Origin: an uncultured Prevotella sp. | GTDB taxonomy: Bacteria > Bacteroidota > Bacteroidia > Bacteroidales > Bacteroidaceae | Direction: 5' to 3' | Assembly (NCBI GenBank): GCA_945830055.1 | Contig: CALZXH010000018.1 | Coordinates: forward strand, 1-36,001 | DNA: 36,001 bases | Made by a program: the position numbers and the translations under genes | Part shown: positions 16,569 to 24,694 of the stretch, in pieces | Layout: every line of letters starts with the position of its first letter | How positions within the stretch are numbered: the stretch's first letter is position 1 | The notes under the pieces: model-generated | Database searches by the model: none | Told to the model about the DNA's origin: nothing | What the model saw: only the letters and a program-made list of their open reading frames with translations

Positions 16569-17900
16569 ATGACAGTAAACATCAAGGAACTGACAGACAG
16601 CAGAGACACCGTGAACAAGATGCTGGAACGGTTTGGTGTGCGCTTCGGCGTGTACAAGAAAGGTGTGTTCAACGAACAGTTGTTTCCTTTCGACTCTGTG
16701 CCCCGCATTATCAGCAAGAAGGATTGGGATTATCTGGAGCGGGGATTGAAGCAAAGGGTAGAGGCCCTGAACATGTTTTTATGGGATGTGTATCACGACA
16801 AGCGGATTATCAAGGATGGAGTGGTACCCGAGGAATTTGTCTATTCCTCCAAGGGTTATATGCCCGTGTGTGAGGGAATCAATCCTACCGGCCGCGTCTA
16901 TTCCCATATCTCGGGTATAGATTTGGTGGAAGGGAAGAACGGACAGTGGTATGTATTGGAAGACAACCTGCGCATCCCCTCGGGAGCCAGTTATCCTATG
17001 ATTGCCCGAAAGATTACCCGCAAGGTGTCGCCCTATACCTTTTCCGCCAATGCAGTGGCAGACAACCGCGACTATGCCGACCTGCTGCGCGAGATGATGG
17101 ACGACATGAACGAGCATCGAGGCATCGCGGTGATACTCACTCCGGGGCGTTACAATTCGGCTTTCTTCGAACATTCCTACTTTGCGGAAAAGACAGGCGC
17201 CACCTTGGCATACCCCGGCGACCTGTTTGTAGAGGACAACAAGGTGTATTATGGAGGAATGTACAAGGAGAAAATCAGGGTAGGGTGCATCTATCGGCGT
17301 ATCAGCGACGAATACTTGGACCCCATGACCTTTGAACCTTCTTCGTTGCTGGGAGTGCCCAATATCATGCAGGCATACCGTAGTGGCAACGTGGCTCTGA
17401 TCAATTCTATCGGCAATGGCGTGGCTGACGATAAGGGCATCTATTATTTTGTGCCCAAAATGGTGAAGTACTACCTTGGCGAAGACTCTATCCTGCAGAA
17501 TGCGCCCACCTATCTCCCCTATTTCAAAGAGGATTACGACTACGTGATGAGCAATATCAGCAAACTGGTCATCAAGGATGTGAGCGAGGCGGGCGGCTAT
17601 GGGGTGGTCTTCGGGTCTGACCTTACGGCTGAAAAACTGGAAGAGTTGCGCCAGCTAATCGTGAAACACCCGAGGCGCTGGATAGCACAGGAGGTGATTG
17701 ATTTCAAGGACCTGGAGATACTGGAGGGCGACCAGCTGGTGTGGCGCAAGGCCGACCTGCGTGCCTTCGTGGTGACAGGCAAGCAGACCAGGGTATGGAA
17801 AAGCGGACTCACCCGCTTCTCGCGTAACCCTGACTCCTTTGTGGTCAACTCCTCGCAGGGCGGTGGCTTCAAGGACACATGGGTGATGGCTGAAGACTGA
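16569..17900 (+). CDS. Circularly permuted ATP-grasp ligase (type 2)
   Basis: A 443-residue protein of the circularly permuted ATP-grasp family usually found with alpha-E and transglutaminase-like proteins. Seen directly are WYVLEDNLRIPSGASYPM (an expected metal/ATP region), VILTPGRYNSAFFEHSYFAE, VGCIYRRISDEYLDP, NSIGNGVADDKGIYYFVP and IKDVSEAGGYGV (glycine-rich loop), ending LRAFVVTG...SQGGGFKDTW. ATP-grasp enzymes activate a carboxylate by ATP and couple it to an amine, so it is inferred to make an amide or peptide bond on an unknown substrate. The start at 16569 (MTVNIKELTD) has AGGAAAAA just upstream; an in-frame ATG at 16512 would add 19 unrelated residues. First of five co-directional genes. 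Confidence 0.9.
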   Translation: MTVNIKELTDSRDTVNKMLERFGVRFGVYKKGVFNEQLFPFDSVPRIISKKDWDYLERGLKQRVEALNMFLWDVYHDKRIIKDGVVPEEFVYSSKGYMPVCEGINPTGRVYSHISGIDLVEGKNGQWYVLEDNLRIPSGASYPMIARKITRKVSPYTFSANAVADNRDYADLLREMMDDMNEHRGIAVILTPGRYNSAFFEHSYFAEKTGATLAYPGDLFVEDNKVYYGGMYKEKIRVGCIYRRISDEYLDPMTFEPSSLLGVPNIMQAYRSGNVALINSIGNGVADDKGIYYFVPKMVKYYLGEDSILQNAPTYLPYFKEDYDYVMSNISKLVIKDVSEAGGYGVVFGSDLTAEKLEELRQLIVKHPRRWIAQEVIDFKDLEILEGDQLVWRKADLRAFVVTGKQTRVWKSGLTRFSRNPDSFVVNSSQGGGFKDTWVMAED

Positions 17901-17963
17901 GGCAGACAACAACAATAAGGAATGAAAAACAGACAACAATAGGAATGAAATAGGAAAAAGATT

Positions 17964-18662
17964 ATGGTGAAAAGTGACATTATCTCTGCCACCAAGGCCA
18001 ACAGACTGTATTGGCTAGGCAGATACGAGAGCAGGGTGTATCTTACCCTGCACCAACTGAACAAGTGTTTTGACGAAATGATTGACGGCGATCCCGACTA
18101 TTACACCTCGCTGTGGCAGAAGCTGAACGCCTCGGGTTCGTACAACAGCAATGATGAGTTTACCTATGGCATGCTCTATGATGAGAGCAATCCCTCGTCG
18201 GTACTCTCGGCACAGCGCTTTGCCATGGACAACGCCATCCTGCTGAGGGAGGATATTATGTCGGAAACGTTGAGCTACCTGGAGATGAGTGTGGCGCATC
18301 TGCGCAAGTGCAAGAAAGAGGCTGCCCTCAACATCAGTCATCTGCAGCCGGTCATCGACTGGTCGCTCGCCTTCTGGGGTTCGGCAGAACAGCGTCTGCA
18401 AAACCATCAGGCCCTGAATATCATGATGATGGGTCGTAATGTGGAGAATTTGGACATGCAGCTGCGCTTCGGCTATCCTTACCGCAGGGTGCTGCTGGCT
18501 TACGACTCGCTCAAAAGATACTCGGCAGAGATGAGCGGAGCCATCGATGACCACATCAGTGCCCAACTGGACGAAATGATAACACCCGAGCATTTCGACT
18601 TGTCGGACGCGGAATACAAAGGCAAACTGATCAAGTATGTGAACCTGTTGGTAAGGGTGTAA
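17964..18662 (+). CDS. Alpha-E domain protein (DUF403)
   Basis: A 232-residue all-helical protein. The start ATKANRLYWLGRYESRVY is the family's signature N-terminus, and LREDIMSETLSYLEM and the repeated amphipathic helices fit the alpha-E fold. No enzymatic motif is visible. The family is almost always encoded beside the circularly permuted ATP-grasp and transglutaminase-like proteins and is thought to assist the ligase. It is about a quarter shorter than the roughly 310-residue proteins I recall from Proteobacteria and Actinobacteria, so a compact Bacteroidetes version. The 63-bp gap before it carries a near-duplicate AACAATA(A)GGAATGAAA sequence. Confidence 0.88.
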   Translation: MVKSDIISATKANRLYWLGRYESRVYLTLHQLNKCFDEMIDGDPDYYTSLWQKLNASGSYNSNDEFTYGMLYDESNPSSVLSAQRFAMDNAILLREDIMSETLSYLEMSVAHLRKCKKEAALNISHLQPVIDWSLAFWGSAEQRLQNHQALNIMMMGRNVENLDMQLRFGYPYRRVLLAYDSLKRYSAEMSGAIDDHISAQLDEMITPEHFDLSDAEYKGKLIKYVNLLVRV

Positions 18663-18699
18663 CCCGCAGAACACGCCCGCTAACCGTCTGAATCCGCTT

Positions 18700-19485
18700 A
18701 TGAAGCAGTATCTGTACGCTTACCATACCATTGTAAGCTTCAATCAACCGGTAACCAACCACGATATCCTGCTGCGCTGTCAGCCCCGGAATGGAGGCTA
18801 TATGCGTATCATCCAGGAGTCATTCATCCTGTCTCCGGGCTTCACCGTGCGTAGTGGCAACGATGCCTTTGGCAACCGGATAGTCTATGGTTCCCAGCGC
18901 GATGCACATTCCACACTGGCATACGTAAGTACCGGTGTGCTGGAGATGCTGCCCTACGTGAGGCGCGATGATGGCATCGTGCCTGCCGTTTATGCTGTGC
19001 CCACGCCGCTTACCACACTTACGGTGGAACAGATTACCCGTTGGCTGGAGGAGCATCCTGCCGCAGAGATGCCCAAGGATGTGGCGAAACAGGCAGATGC
19101 GCTATGCCACAAGGTGTATGCCCTGATGGAGTATCGCCCGTTTTCCACCACTATCCATACTCCCGCCAGCGAGATTTGCGTCAAGCGGCAGGGCGTGTGT
19201 CAAGACTATGCCCATTGGATGATAGCCCTGTGCCGTGTCTATGGCATTCCCGCCCGCTATGTGTGTGGCTTCGTGGAGGGTACAGGAGAGACCCATGCCT
19301 GGGTGGAGGTGCACGACGGCTACCGCTGGATGGGGTGGGACCCTACCAATGACCGTCGCATCGAATACGGTTATGTAGCCATTGCCCATGGACGTGATGC
19401 CGCCGACTGTTCGGTGAGCAGAGGACTGTACGTGGGAGCGGCACAAGAGCAAACTCAAATCAACGTAATACTGAAAGAACTGTGA
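18700..19485 (+). CDS. Transglutaminase-like cysteine protease with Bact_transglu_N domain
   Basis: A 261-residue protein. The N-terminal beta domain (about 1-85) is of the bacterial transglutaminase N-terminal type. The catalytic domain has Cys167 in GVCQDYAHWM, His199 in ETHAWVEV and Asp214 in WDPTNDR, the complete triad. Bacterial members are usually proteases or amidases rather than cross-linkers. No signal peptide, so it should work in the cytoplasm with its neighbours. Its TGA overlaps the GTG of the next gene (GTGA, 19482-19485), strongly suggesting translational coupling to the M14 peptidase. Confidence 0.93.
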   Translation: MKQYLYAYHTIVSFNQPVTNHDILLRCQPRNGGYMRIIQESFILSPGFTVRSGNDAFGNRIVYGSQRDAHSTLAYVSTGVLEMLPYVRRDDGIVPAVYAVPTPLTTLTVEQITRWLEEHPAAEMPKDVAKQADALCHKVYALMEYRPFSTTIHTPASEICVKRQGVCQDYAHWMIALCRVYGIPARYVCGFVEGTGETHAWVEVHDGYRWMGWDPTNDRRIEYGYVAIAHGRDAADCSVSRGLYVGAAQEQTQINVILKEL

Positions 19486-20432
19486 TACATACTGTAACTT
19501 CTACGGAGTTGCCGATAGACGAGCATCTCTCCATCAAGAAAAACGTAATTCGTGGAGCGCATCCGGGAAAAAGGGTGTGCATCGTCACCGGTACTCACGG
19601 AGACGAACTGGAGGGGCAGATGGTGTGCTATGAGATGGCACGGCGACTGGCTGCCCATATTGCCGACATCTATGGCAGCGTGGAGATATACCCCGCACTC
19701 AACCCCTTGGGCATCGACACCATACAGCGCGGCATTCCTAACTTCGATCTGGACATGAACCGCATATTTCCCGGCGACAAAGACGGGTCGGTGGCAGAGC
19801 AGATGGCATACGCCATCATCGAAGACTTGAAAGGTGCCGACCTGGTGATTGACATACACTCCAGCAACCTGTATCTGCGTGAGACGCCACAGGTACGCAT
19901 CAATGTGCTCGACGAGGAGCGGCTGGTGCCGTTGGCAAAACAGCTCAACATAGATTTTATATGGATTCATGATGCCGCCACCGTACTTGAAGCCACCTTG
20001 GCACATTCGCTCAACTCTACGGGCACGCCCTGTCTGGTGGCGGAGATGGGAGTGGGGCAGCGCATCAACCATAAGATGTGCTACCGGCTGGTGGATGGCA
20101 TCTTCCACCTGATGCATCATCTTGGAGTGTGGAAGGGAGAACTTGCCGTCACAGCCGCTACGCTTACCAAACCGTTGGTGTGCAAGGGCGACCGGGTGGA
20201 GTTTCTCAACGCCACCACTTCCGGGGTGTTCATCACAGAACTCAAGTGCGGAGTGATAGTGGCTGCCGGCGAGGAGATAGGGCAGATAGTAGAACCGCTT
20301 ACGGGGGTGGTGCTCAGCAGGGTCATCTCTCCTGTGCAGGGCTATCTGTTCACCATCCGTGCCTATCCCATCGTCTATGAGGGCTCGCTCATGGCGCGGG
20401 TGTTCAGGATGGAAGACGGGGGACAGGCATAA
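19482..20432 (+). CDS. M14-type metallopeptidase/deacylase (AspA/AstE-like), intact zinc site
   Basis: A 316-residue protein of the succinylglutamate desuccinylase/aspartoacylase family. Zinc ligands are complete: His39 and Glu42 in GTHGDELEG and His126 in VIDIHSS; the general-base glutamate is Glu188 in LVAEMGVG, and DMNRIFPG (Arg94) is the substrate-carboxylate region. The C-terminal 75 residues form a biotinyl-like barrel with SGVFITE and PVQGYLF. The family hydrolyses amide bonds of N-acyl amino acids or C-terminal residues. A GTG start at 19482 overlaps the transglutaminase stop. In this operon it probably trims the product or substrate of the ATP-grasp ligase. Confidence 0.9.
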   Translation: MIHTVTSTELPIDEHLSIKKNVIRGAHPGKRVCIVTGTHGDELEGQMVCYEMARRLAAHIADIYGSVEIYPALNPLGIDTIQRGIPNFDLDMNRIFPGDKDGSVAEQMAYAIIEDLKGADLVIDIHSSNLYLRETPQVRINVLDEERLVPLAKQLNIDFIWIHDAATVLEATLAHSLNSTGTPCLVAEMGVGQRINHKMCYRLVDGIFHLMHHLGVWKGELAVTAATLTKPLVCKGDRVEFLNATTSGVFITELKCGVIVAAGEEIGQIVEPLTGVVLSRVISPVQGYLFTIRAYPIVYEGSLMARVFRMEDGGQA

Positions 20433-20473
20433 AGAGAATGGCTGTCTGTAGAAATCACACGAAGTTATTCAAG

Positions 20474-21406
20474 ATGAAAAAAGAAGTATTGTTTGAAATG
20501 AAGTCACCCTACCGTGGCTTGTTCAAGATAGAGGGCTATTGGTTCGGCGAGGGTGAAAATACCGTGGCGATAGTGGGCGCCATGCGTGGCGACGAGATAG
20601 GTCAGCAGTATATCTGTGCGCGTCTGGTGGCTGAGTTGCAGCGAATAGAGCAGCAACAAGGGGTGATGGAGGGTCACCGTATTTTGGTCATTCCCTCGTG
20701 CAATCCCTTCTCCATGAATGTATCAAAACGCTTCTGGACCATGGATGGCACCGACATCAACCGTATGTTCCCGGGATATGACAAGGGCGAGACTACACAG
20801 CGTATCGCAGCCGCCCTGTTCGAGCGTATCAAGGATTTCAAGTATGGAATACAGTTGGCGAGTTTTTATATGCCCGGCGATTTTGTGCCTCACGTGCGTA
20901 TGCTCAGCACCTCTTATGAGGATGTGGAGACGGCGCGTATGTTCGGGTTTCCTTTCGTCACAACCCGCAAGCCAAGGCCCTTCGATACCGCCCTGCTCAA
21001 CTACAACTGGCAGATATGGGGTGTCAAGGCATTCTCTGTATATGCAGGCAAGACCGATGGCATCGACAAGCAGCTGAGCAATCAGACCATCGAGGCCATC
21101 CTGCGCATGATGAAGAAAACCGGTGTGATAGCAACTCCCACCGCAGGTGTGGGCTATGAGTCAGAGGTTTTTGCCGAAGAACAGCTGGTGACTGTCAAGG
21201 CACATCAGGCGGGCATCTTCTACCGTATGGTAGGGGCAGGCGTACAGGTAAAGCAGGGAGAGGTGCTTGCCCATATCCTCAATCCCTACGACTGTAGTCT
21301 GCTTGAAGAGGTGATTGCTCCGGCAGACGGTACCGTGTTCTTTGTCCACAACAAGCCGCTTACTCTGGAACACGCGGTACTTTTCAAAATCAAGAGTTAC
21401 GAATGA
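20474..21406 (+). CDS. Degenerate M14 (AspA/AstE-like) paralogue, probably catalytically dead
   Basis: A 310-residue paralogue of the preceding protein with the same domain order, including the C-terminal barrel (HQAGIFYRMV, APADGTVFFV). Aligned with its neighbour, GTHGDE becomes AMRGDE (Arg38 for the zinc His; Glu41 kept), DIHSS becomes QLASF (Ala129 for the second zinc His), and VAEMG becomes SVYAG (Tyr190 for the catalytic Glu). The arginine motif TDINRMFPG is retained. So it probably keeps a ligand pocket but cannot bind zinc normally, suggesting a regulatory or scaffolding partner of the active copy. The ATG at 20474 (MKKEVLFEMK) looks family-like; an ATG at 20438 is an alternative that adds 12 residues. 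Last gene of the operon. Confidence 0.85.
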   Translation: MKKEVLFEMKSPYRGLFKIEGYWFGEGENTVAIVGAMRGDEIGQQYICARLVAELQRIEQQQGVMEGHRILVIPSCNPFSMNVSKRFWTMDGTDINRMFPGYDKGETTQRIAAALFERIKDFKYGIQLASFYMPGDFVPHVRMLSTSYEDVETARMFGFPFVTTRKPRPFDTALLNYNWQIWGVKAFSVYAGKTDGIDKQLSNQTIEAILRMMKKTGVIATPTAGVGYESEVFAEEQLVTVKAHQAGIFYRMVGAGVQVKQGEVLAHILNPYDCSLLEEVIAPADGTVFFVHNKPLTLEHAVLFKIKSYE

Positions 21407-21442
21407 TAGGTGAGGAAGGGGGATTGTGAAGCCTGCCTTTTC

Positions 21443-23110
21443 TTATTCATTCACCATTTGAATCCCGCCTATCACCGTGGCTGACGCTCCCGTACTGCCC
21501 GTATGTTGCAGATGGAAACCGGCAAAGGAGTTGGGACTGGGCATGGTGGCTGACAGCGTTTGCGAGGCATCCATGCCGGGGTTCTCGATGAGTGCGGTGA
21601 ACAGCGAGTCTTTTGCCGTGAGGGTGATGCGACATTCGTTCTTGTAGATACGGCAGACCTCGGGTTGTGAGATGGGGCATGTCTCTCCGTCCTTGTATTC
21701 CACGATAACCACTTCCACAGCGTGGTCGTGTTCGGGGGTGCGCATGATGCGCAGTCCGTAGCCGGTAAGCGTGCGGGTGTTGAATTTGATGCACAGGTCA
21801 AGGTATTGTCCCGTGGCAGAACCAAACCCTTGTCCTGCACCTTTGCAGGGATAGAGGGTCACCGTACAGGTCTGTGCGCAGCATTTCTCCTCTTCGTTAC
21901 GCGGAGTGAACATCATGCGTGCTCCCTTTTGCAGTTGTACCAGTCCCCATTTCCCTTCGGCGCCATCCACGCCCTCAGCCCATCCCCAGGCGCTTCGGCT
22001 GTTGTCTGGCTGCCAGTCGTAAGCCATGGTGTCTGCAGGCTTATGGCAGTCCATGGTCCATCCGCCGGGCACTATCTCTGTCTGTACCGCCAAGGGGAAT
22101 GCAGGCAGTACCAGCGGCAGCGTCTCGGTAGGTTGGGGTACGGTGAGCGGTTGTCCGTTCAGCGTGCAGTCTTTCATCACGCACCGGTGTCTGGGGTCGG
22201 CACGTTTTGTCCACCATATCTTCAGGTTCTTGTCGTCGCTGGTCCATCGGCAACGCTCCAGCACGATGGGGCCGCTCGCCTTGGTCAGATACTGTATGCC
22301 CTGCGTCTTGCTGTGTATGTCGCAGTCGGTAAGCACAGCCCCCTGCTCCTTGTCGGTAGAATAGAACGGCTTGCCGCTGTACAGCGTAAACTTGCAATTC
22401 CTGTATATGCCCGTTCCGCAGAGGGCATCGTCGGTACATTCGAAATAGCAGTTGTCAAAGGTGGTATGCCTGGCACCTACAAAGGGGCACAGGTTCAGTC
22501 GGGAGATGAAACGGCAGTCTGACAGCTGGTAATAGTCGCCCTCGCAGATGGCTATCTGAGCCTGTACGATGGCTTCTTTCCGTTTGCTCCTGTTCTTGCT
22601 TGTGTCGCGCGGATAAACCAGATCCACGTTGCAGTAGTTGCCGAAGGTGATGTGCCGGGCCTGCACATGACTGCCCAGGAAGTGAAACAGGGTGAAGTTG
22701 CCATAGGCTCCCTGTGTCTGTCCTCTGTTGCAAGCCAGCACCACGTCTTCCGCCTTTTCGCCCATACCTATCATCCTGATATGGTGCGCCTTGACGGTCA
22801 GCGCGTAGGGTGTCCCTTCTCCCGGGTCAGGGTATCTCACGGCATCGTCATTAGGATTGTCTATCCAATATACCGAGGGCATGATGTAAATATCGGTCCA
22901 TGTGGTGTCGCTCTCCGCTTTCTTTTCGGCATATTGCAAGGCCTCTGCGGGGGTGGCAAAGGTGAAGTCCTTGGCAGATGTGCGGGTGTCGTTCACTAGC
23001 AGACAATACTTGCCGGTAGTTTTCTTTTTCCCTTGAAAGGTAAAAGTGGTCTGAGCCGGGGCTGCCGCCGCAATACAGGTCAGCAGCAGGATGATGAGGG
23101 TACGTTTCAT
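21443..23110 (-). CDS. Secreted right-handed beta-helix protein, pectinesterase/pectate-lyase-like
   Basis: A 555-residue exported protein with signal peptide MKRTLIILLLTCIAAAAPAQ. Residues about 50-320 show parallel beta-helix repeats: VKAHHIRMIGMG, HVQARHITFGNYCNVD, GDYYQLSDCRFIS, RHTTFDNCYFECTDDAL, GTGIYRNCKF and VLTDCDIHS. The entry part, with TPAEALQYAEKK then TDIYIMPSVYWID, resembles pectin methylesterases, but I cannot see the D..F.FG catalytic motif of CE8. The C-terminal part (about 350-555) is a separate beta domain, perhaps lectin-like (LCIKFNTRTLTGYGLRI). Likely acts on plant or host glycans. It starts 36 bp after DUF3822 on the same strand. Confidence 0.7.
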   Translation of the reverse strand: MKRTLIILLLTCIAAAAPAQTTFTFQGKKKTTGKYCLLVNDTRTSAKDFTFATPAEALQYAEKKAESDTTWTDIYIMPSVYWIDNPNDDAVRYPDPGEGTPYALTVKAHHIRMIGMGEKAEDVVLACNRGQTQGAYGNFTLFHFLGSHVQARHITFGNYCNVDLVYPRDTSKNRSKRKEAIVQAQIAICEGDYYQLSDCRFISRLNLCPFVGARHTTFDNCYFECTDDALCGTGIYRNCKFTLYSGKPFYSTDKEQGAVLTDCDIHSKTQGIQYLTKASGPIVLERCRWTSDDKNLKIWWTKRADPRHRCVMKDCTLNGQPLTVPQPTETLPLVLPAFPLAVQTEIVPGGWTMDCHKPADTMAYDWQPDNSRSAWGWAEGVDGAEGKWGLVQLQKGARMMFTPRNEEEKCCAQTCTVTLYPCKGAGQGFGSATGQYLDLCIKFNTRTLTGYGLRIMRTPEHDHAVEVVIVEYKDGETCPISQPEVCRIYKNECRITLTAKDSLFTALIENPGMDASQTLSATMPSPNSFAGFHLQHTGSTGASATVIGGIQMVNE

Positions 23111-23146
23111 AGGATTGTAGGATGTTGATAGGCGGTTTGGAGTGGT

Positions 23147-23968
23147 TCAGGCTTTTGCCCATATCGCCATCAGGTCGAGCGGCATACCTTCGATACGAGT
23201 CACGGCGTGCCTGTTAAAGATGGCGGTAGGATTGATAGGATACACCTTGTGCAGGAACCGGTGCAGTTCGTCGATGCTCCATTGGCGGTTGGGCATGTCG
23301 CCTGAGATGTATAGCTCGTCCTCCTCGGCGTTGAGCTGCAGTTGTGTCCATGCCCCCATCAGATAGTAGATGGCGTCAGCAGCACGGTCGGCATCGTTGT
23401 GGGCATCACCCAGCGAGAAGTGGTTGAAGTACCTGAACCTGTTGGGGGCGAACTGGAATACATCCACCCCGTTGTTGTGGAAGTAGGTGTATAGTCTGTT
23501 TTTCTTTCCTGCGGTATTGTGGTGGTGCATGTAGCGCCACACGGGAGCCGCCGCACAGAAGAAGCGTGCCTGGGGATAGCGGTCGGTCACCACCATCTTA
23601 AGGTCCTTGTTGATGGCAAATACAGCCACGGCGTTCAGGGTAGGCAATACGGTATGCATCACCGCCTCGTTGTCGCCCAGCGGCATGCAGTGGGCGTAGA
23701 GCGTGGCGCTTTGTCTTTCGTCGAAGGCGTCGATGGGAGTCATCATTACCGCCGAGTCCACCATTACCGACACCGAGGCATAATTCTCCTGTCCCTGCAC
23801 CTCTGCCTTGAACGCTTCGCGCAGGTTGGCTGCCATGGAGATGCCGTTGTTTAGCGTATAGGGCACATAGCAGATGGGTAGCGACACCTCTTGTATGTCG
23901 AGGTGGGAAAAGGACAGCGATGCGTTGCCTGTCCTGATAATCAGTTGTGAGGTGTTTTCTTTTTTCAT
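23147..23968 (-). CDS. DUF3822 family protein
   Basis: A 273-residue cytoplasmic protein typical of Bacteroidetes. Features fitting DUF3822 are SLSFSHLDIQEVSLP near the start, a middle part with TLNAVAVFAINKDLK, AAPVWRYMHHHN, VFQFAPNRFRYFNHFSL and a final region ELYISGDMP...ELHRFLHKVYPINPT. The overall alternation of strands recalls actin/ASKHA-type folds proposed for the family, but function is unknown. The start at 23968 (MKKENTSQLI) overlaps the pflA stop as ATGA (23965-23968), implying translational coupling, an unusual neighbour: this family usually sits beside rsmD. Confidence 0.85.
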   Translation of the reverse strand: MKKENTSQLIIRTGNASLSFSHLDIQEVSLPICYVPYTLNNGISMAANLREAFKAEVQGQENYASVSVMVDSAVMMTPIDAFDERQSATLYAHCMPLGDNEAVMHTVLPTLNAVAVFAINKDLKMVVTDRYPQARFFCAAAPVWRYMHHHNTAGKKNRLYTYFHNNGVDVFQFAPNRFRYFNHFSLGDAHNDADRAADAIYYLMGAWTQLQLNAEEDELYISGDMPNRQWSIDELHRFLHKVYPINPTAIFNRHAVTRIEGMPLDLMAIWAKA

Positions 23969-24648
23969 CCTTCGTTCAAGTGTTTCAGTGGGTAGTCCAT
24001 TCCCAGTTCCTTCCATTTATAAACTCCCAGAGTGTGGTAGGGCAGCAGTTCCACCTTCTTCACGTTGGGCAGGGTAGCCACAAAGCGGTTCAACCGCTCC
24101 AGTTGCTCTTCTGTTTTCGTGATGGTGGGAATCTGCACCTGCCTTATCCACACGGGTATGTTCTTCTCCGACAGATAGCGGGCACAGTCCAGGATGTGCT
24201 CGTTAGGCATACCCGTGAGTTTCCTGTGCTCTTCGCTGTCGGTATGCTTGATGTCCAGCAGAATGGTGTCGGTCACCCGCAGCAGTTCGTCAAACCTGTC
24301 TATCCACGGCCTTTGGCGGGTAAAGCACTGTGCCGACGTGTCGAGACAGGTGCCGATACCCCTCTCCTTGGCTTGGGTGAACAGGTCGATACAGAAGTCC
24401 ATCTGAAGTAGTGCCTCGCCTCCGCTTAAAGTGATGCCTCCCTCCGCCCCCCAGTAGGGGCGGTATCGCTCTGCCTGGTCCAGCAGGTCGGAGGATTCCC
24501 TCAGATCTGCCTGGGTGCCCTTTGCCCACGTGTCGGGGTTGTGGCAGTAGGCGCAGCGCATGGCGCATCCTTTCAGGAAGATGACGAAGCGCACGCCCGG
24601 ACCGTCAACCGAACCGAAAGATTCTGTAGAATGGACATATCCTTTCAT
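23965..24648 (-). CDS. pflA: Pyruvate formate-lyase activating enzyme
   Basis: A 227-residue radical SAM protein. The CxxxCxxC cluster is in FLKGCAMRCAYCHNPDTW, preceded by the family-typical N-terminus VHSTESFGSVDGPGVRFVIF. Further pieces are GGEALLQMDFC (GGE motif), LDTSAQCF, LLDIKHTD and VWIRQVQIPT. It cuts S-adenosylmethionine to create the glycyl radical on PflB. Encoded 46 bp after pflB on the same strand and coupled to DUF3822 by an ATGA overlap. Confidence 0.97.
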   Translation of the reverse strand: MKGYVHSTESFGSVDGPGVRFVIFLKGCAMRCAYCHNPDTWAKGTQADLRESSDLLDQAERYRPYWGAEGGITLSGGEALLQMDFCIDLFTQAKERGIGTCLDTSAQCFTRQRPWIDRFDELLRVTDTILLDIKHTDSEEHRKLTGMPNEHILDCARYLSEKNIPVWIRQVQIPTITKTEEQLERLNRFVATLPNVKKVELLPYHTLGVYKWKELGMDYPLKHLNEG

Positions 24649-24694
24649 CTTGCAAAAGCAGCTTCAACTCTCAAAAGCGGTTTCAACTCCCCCC

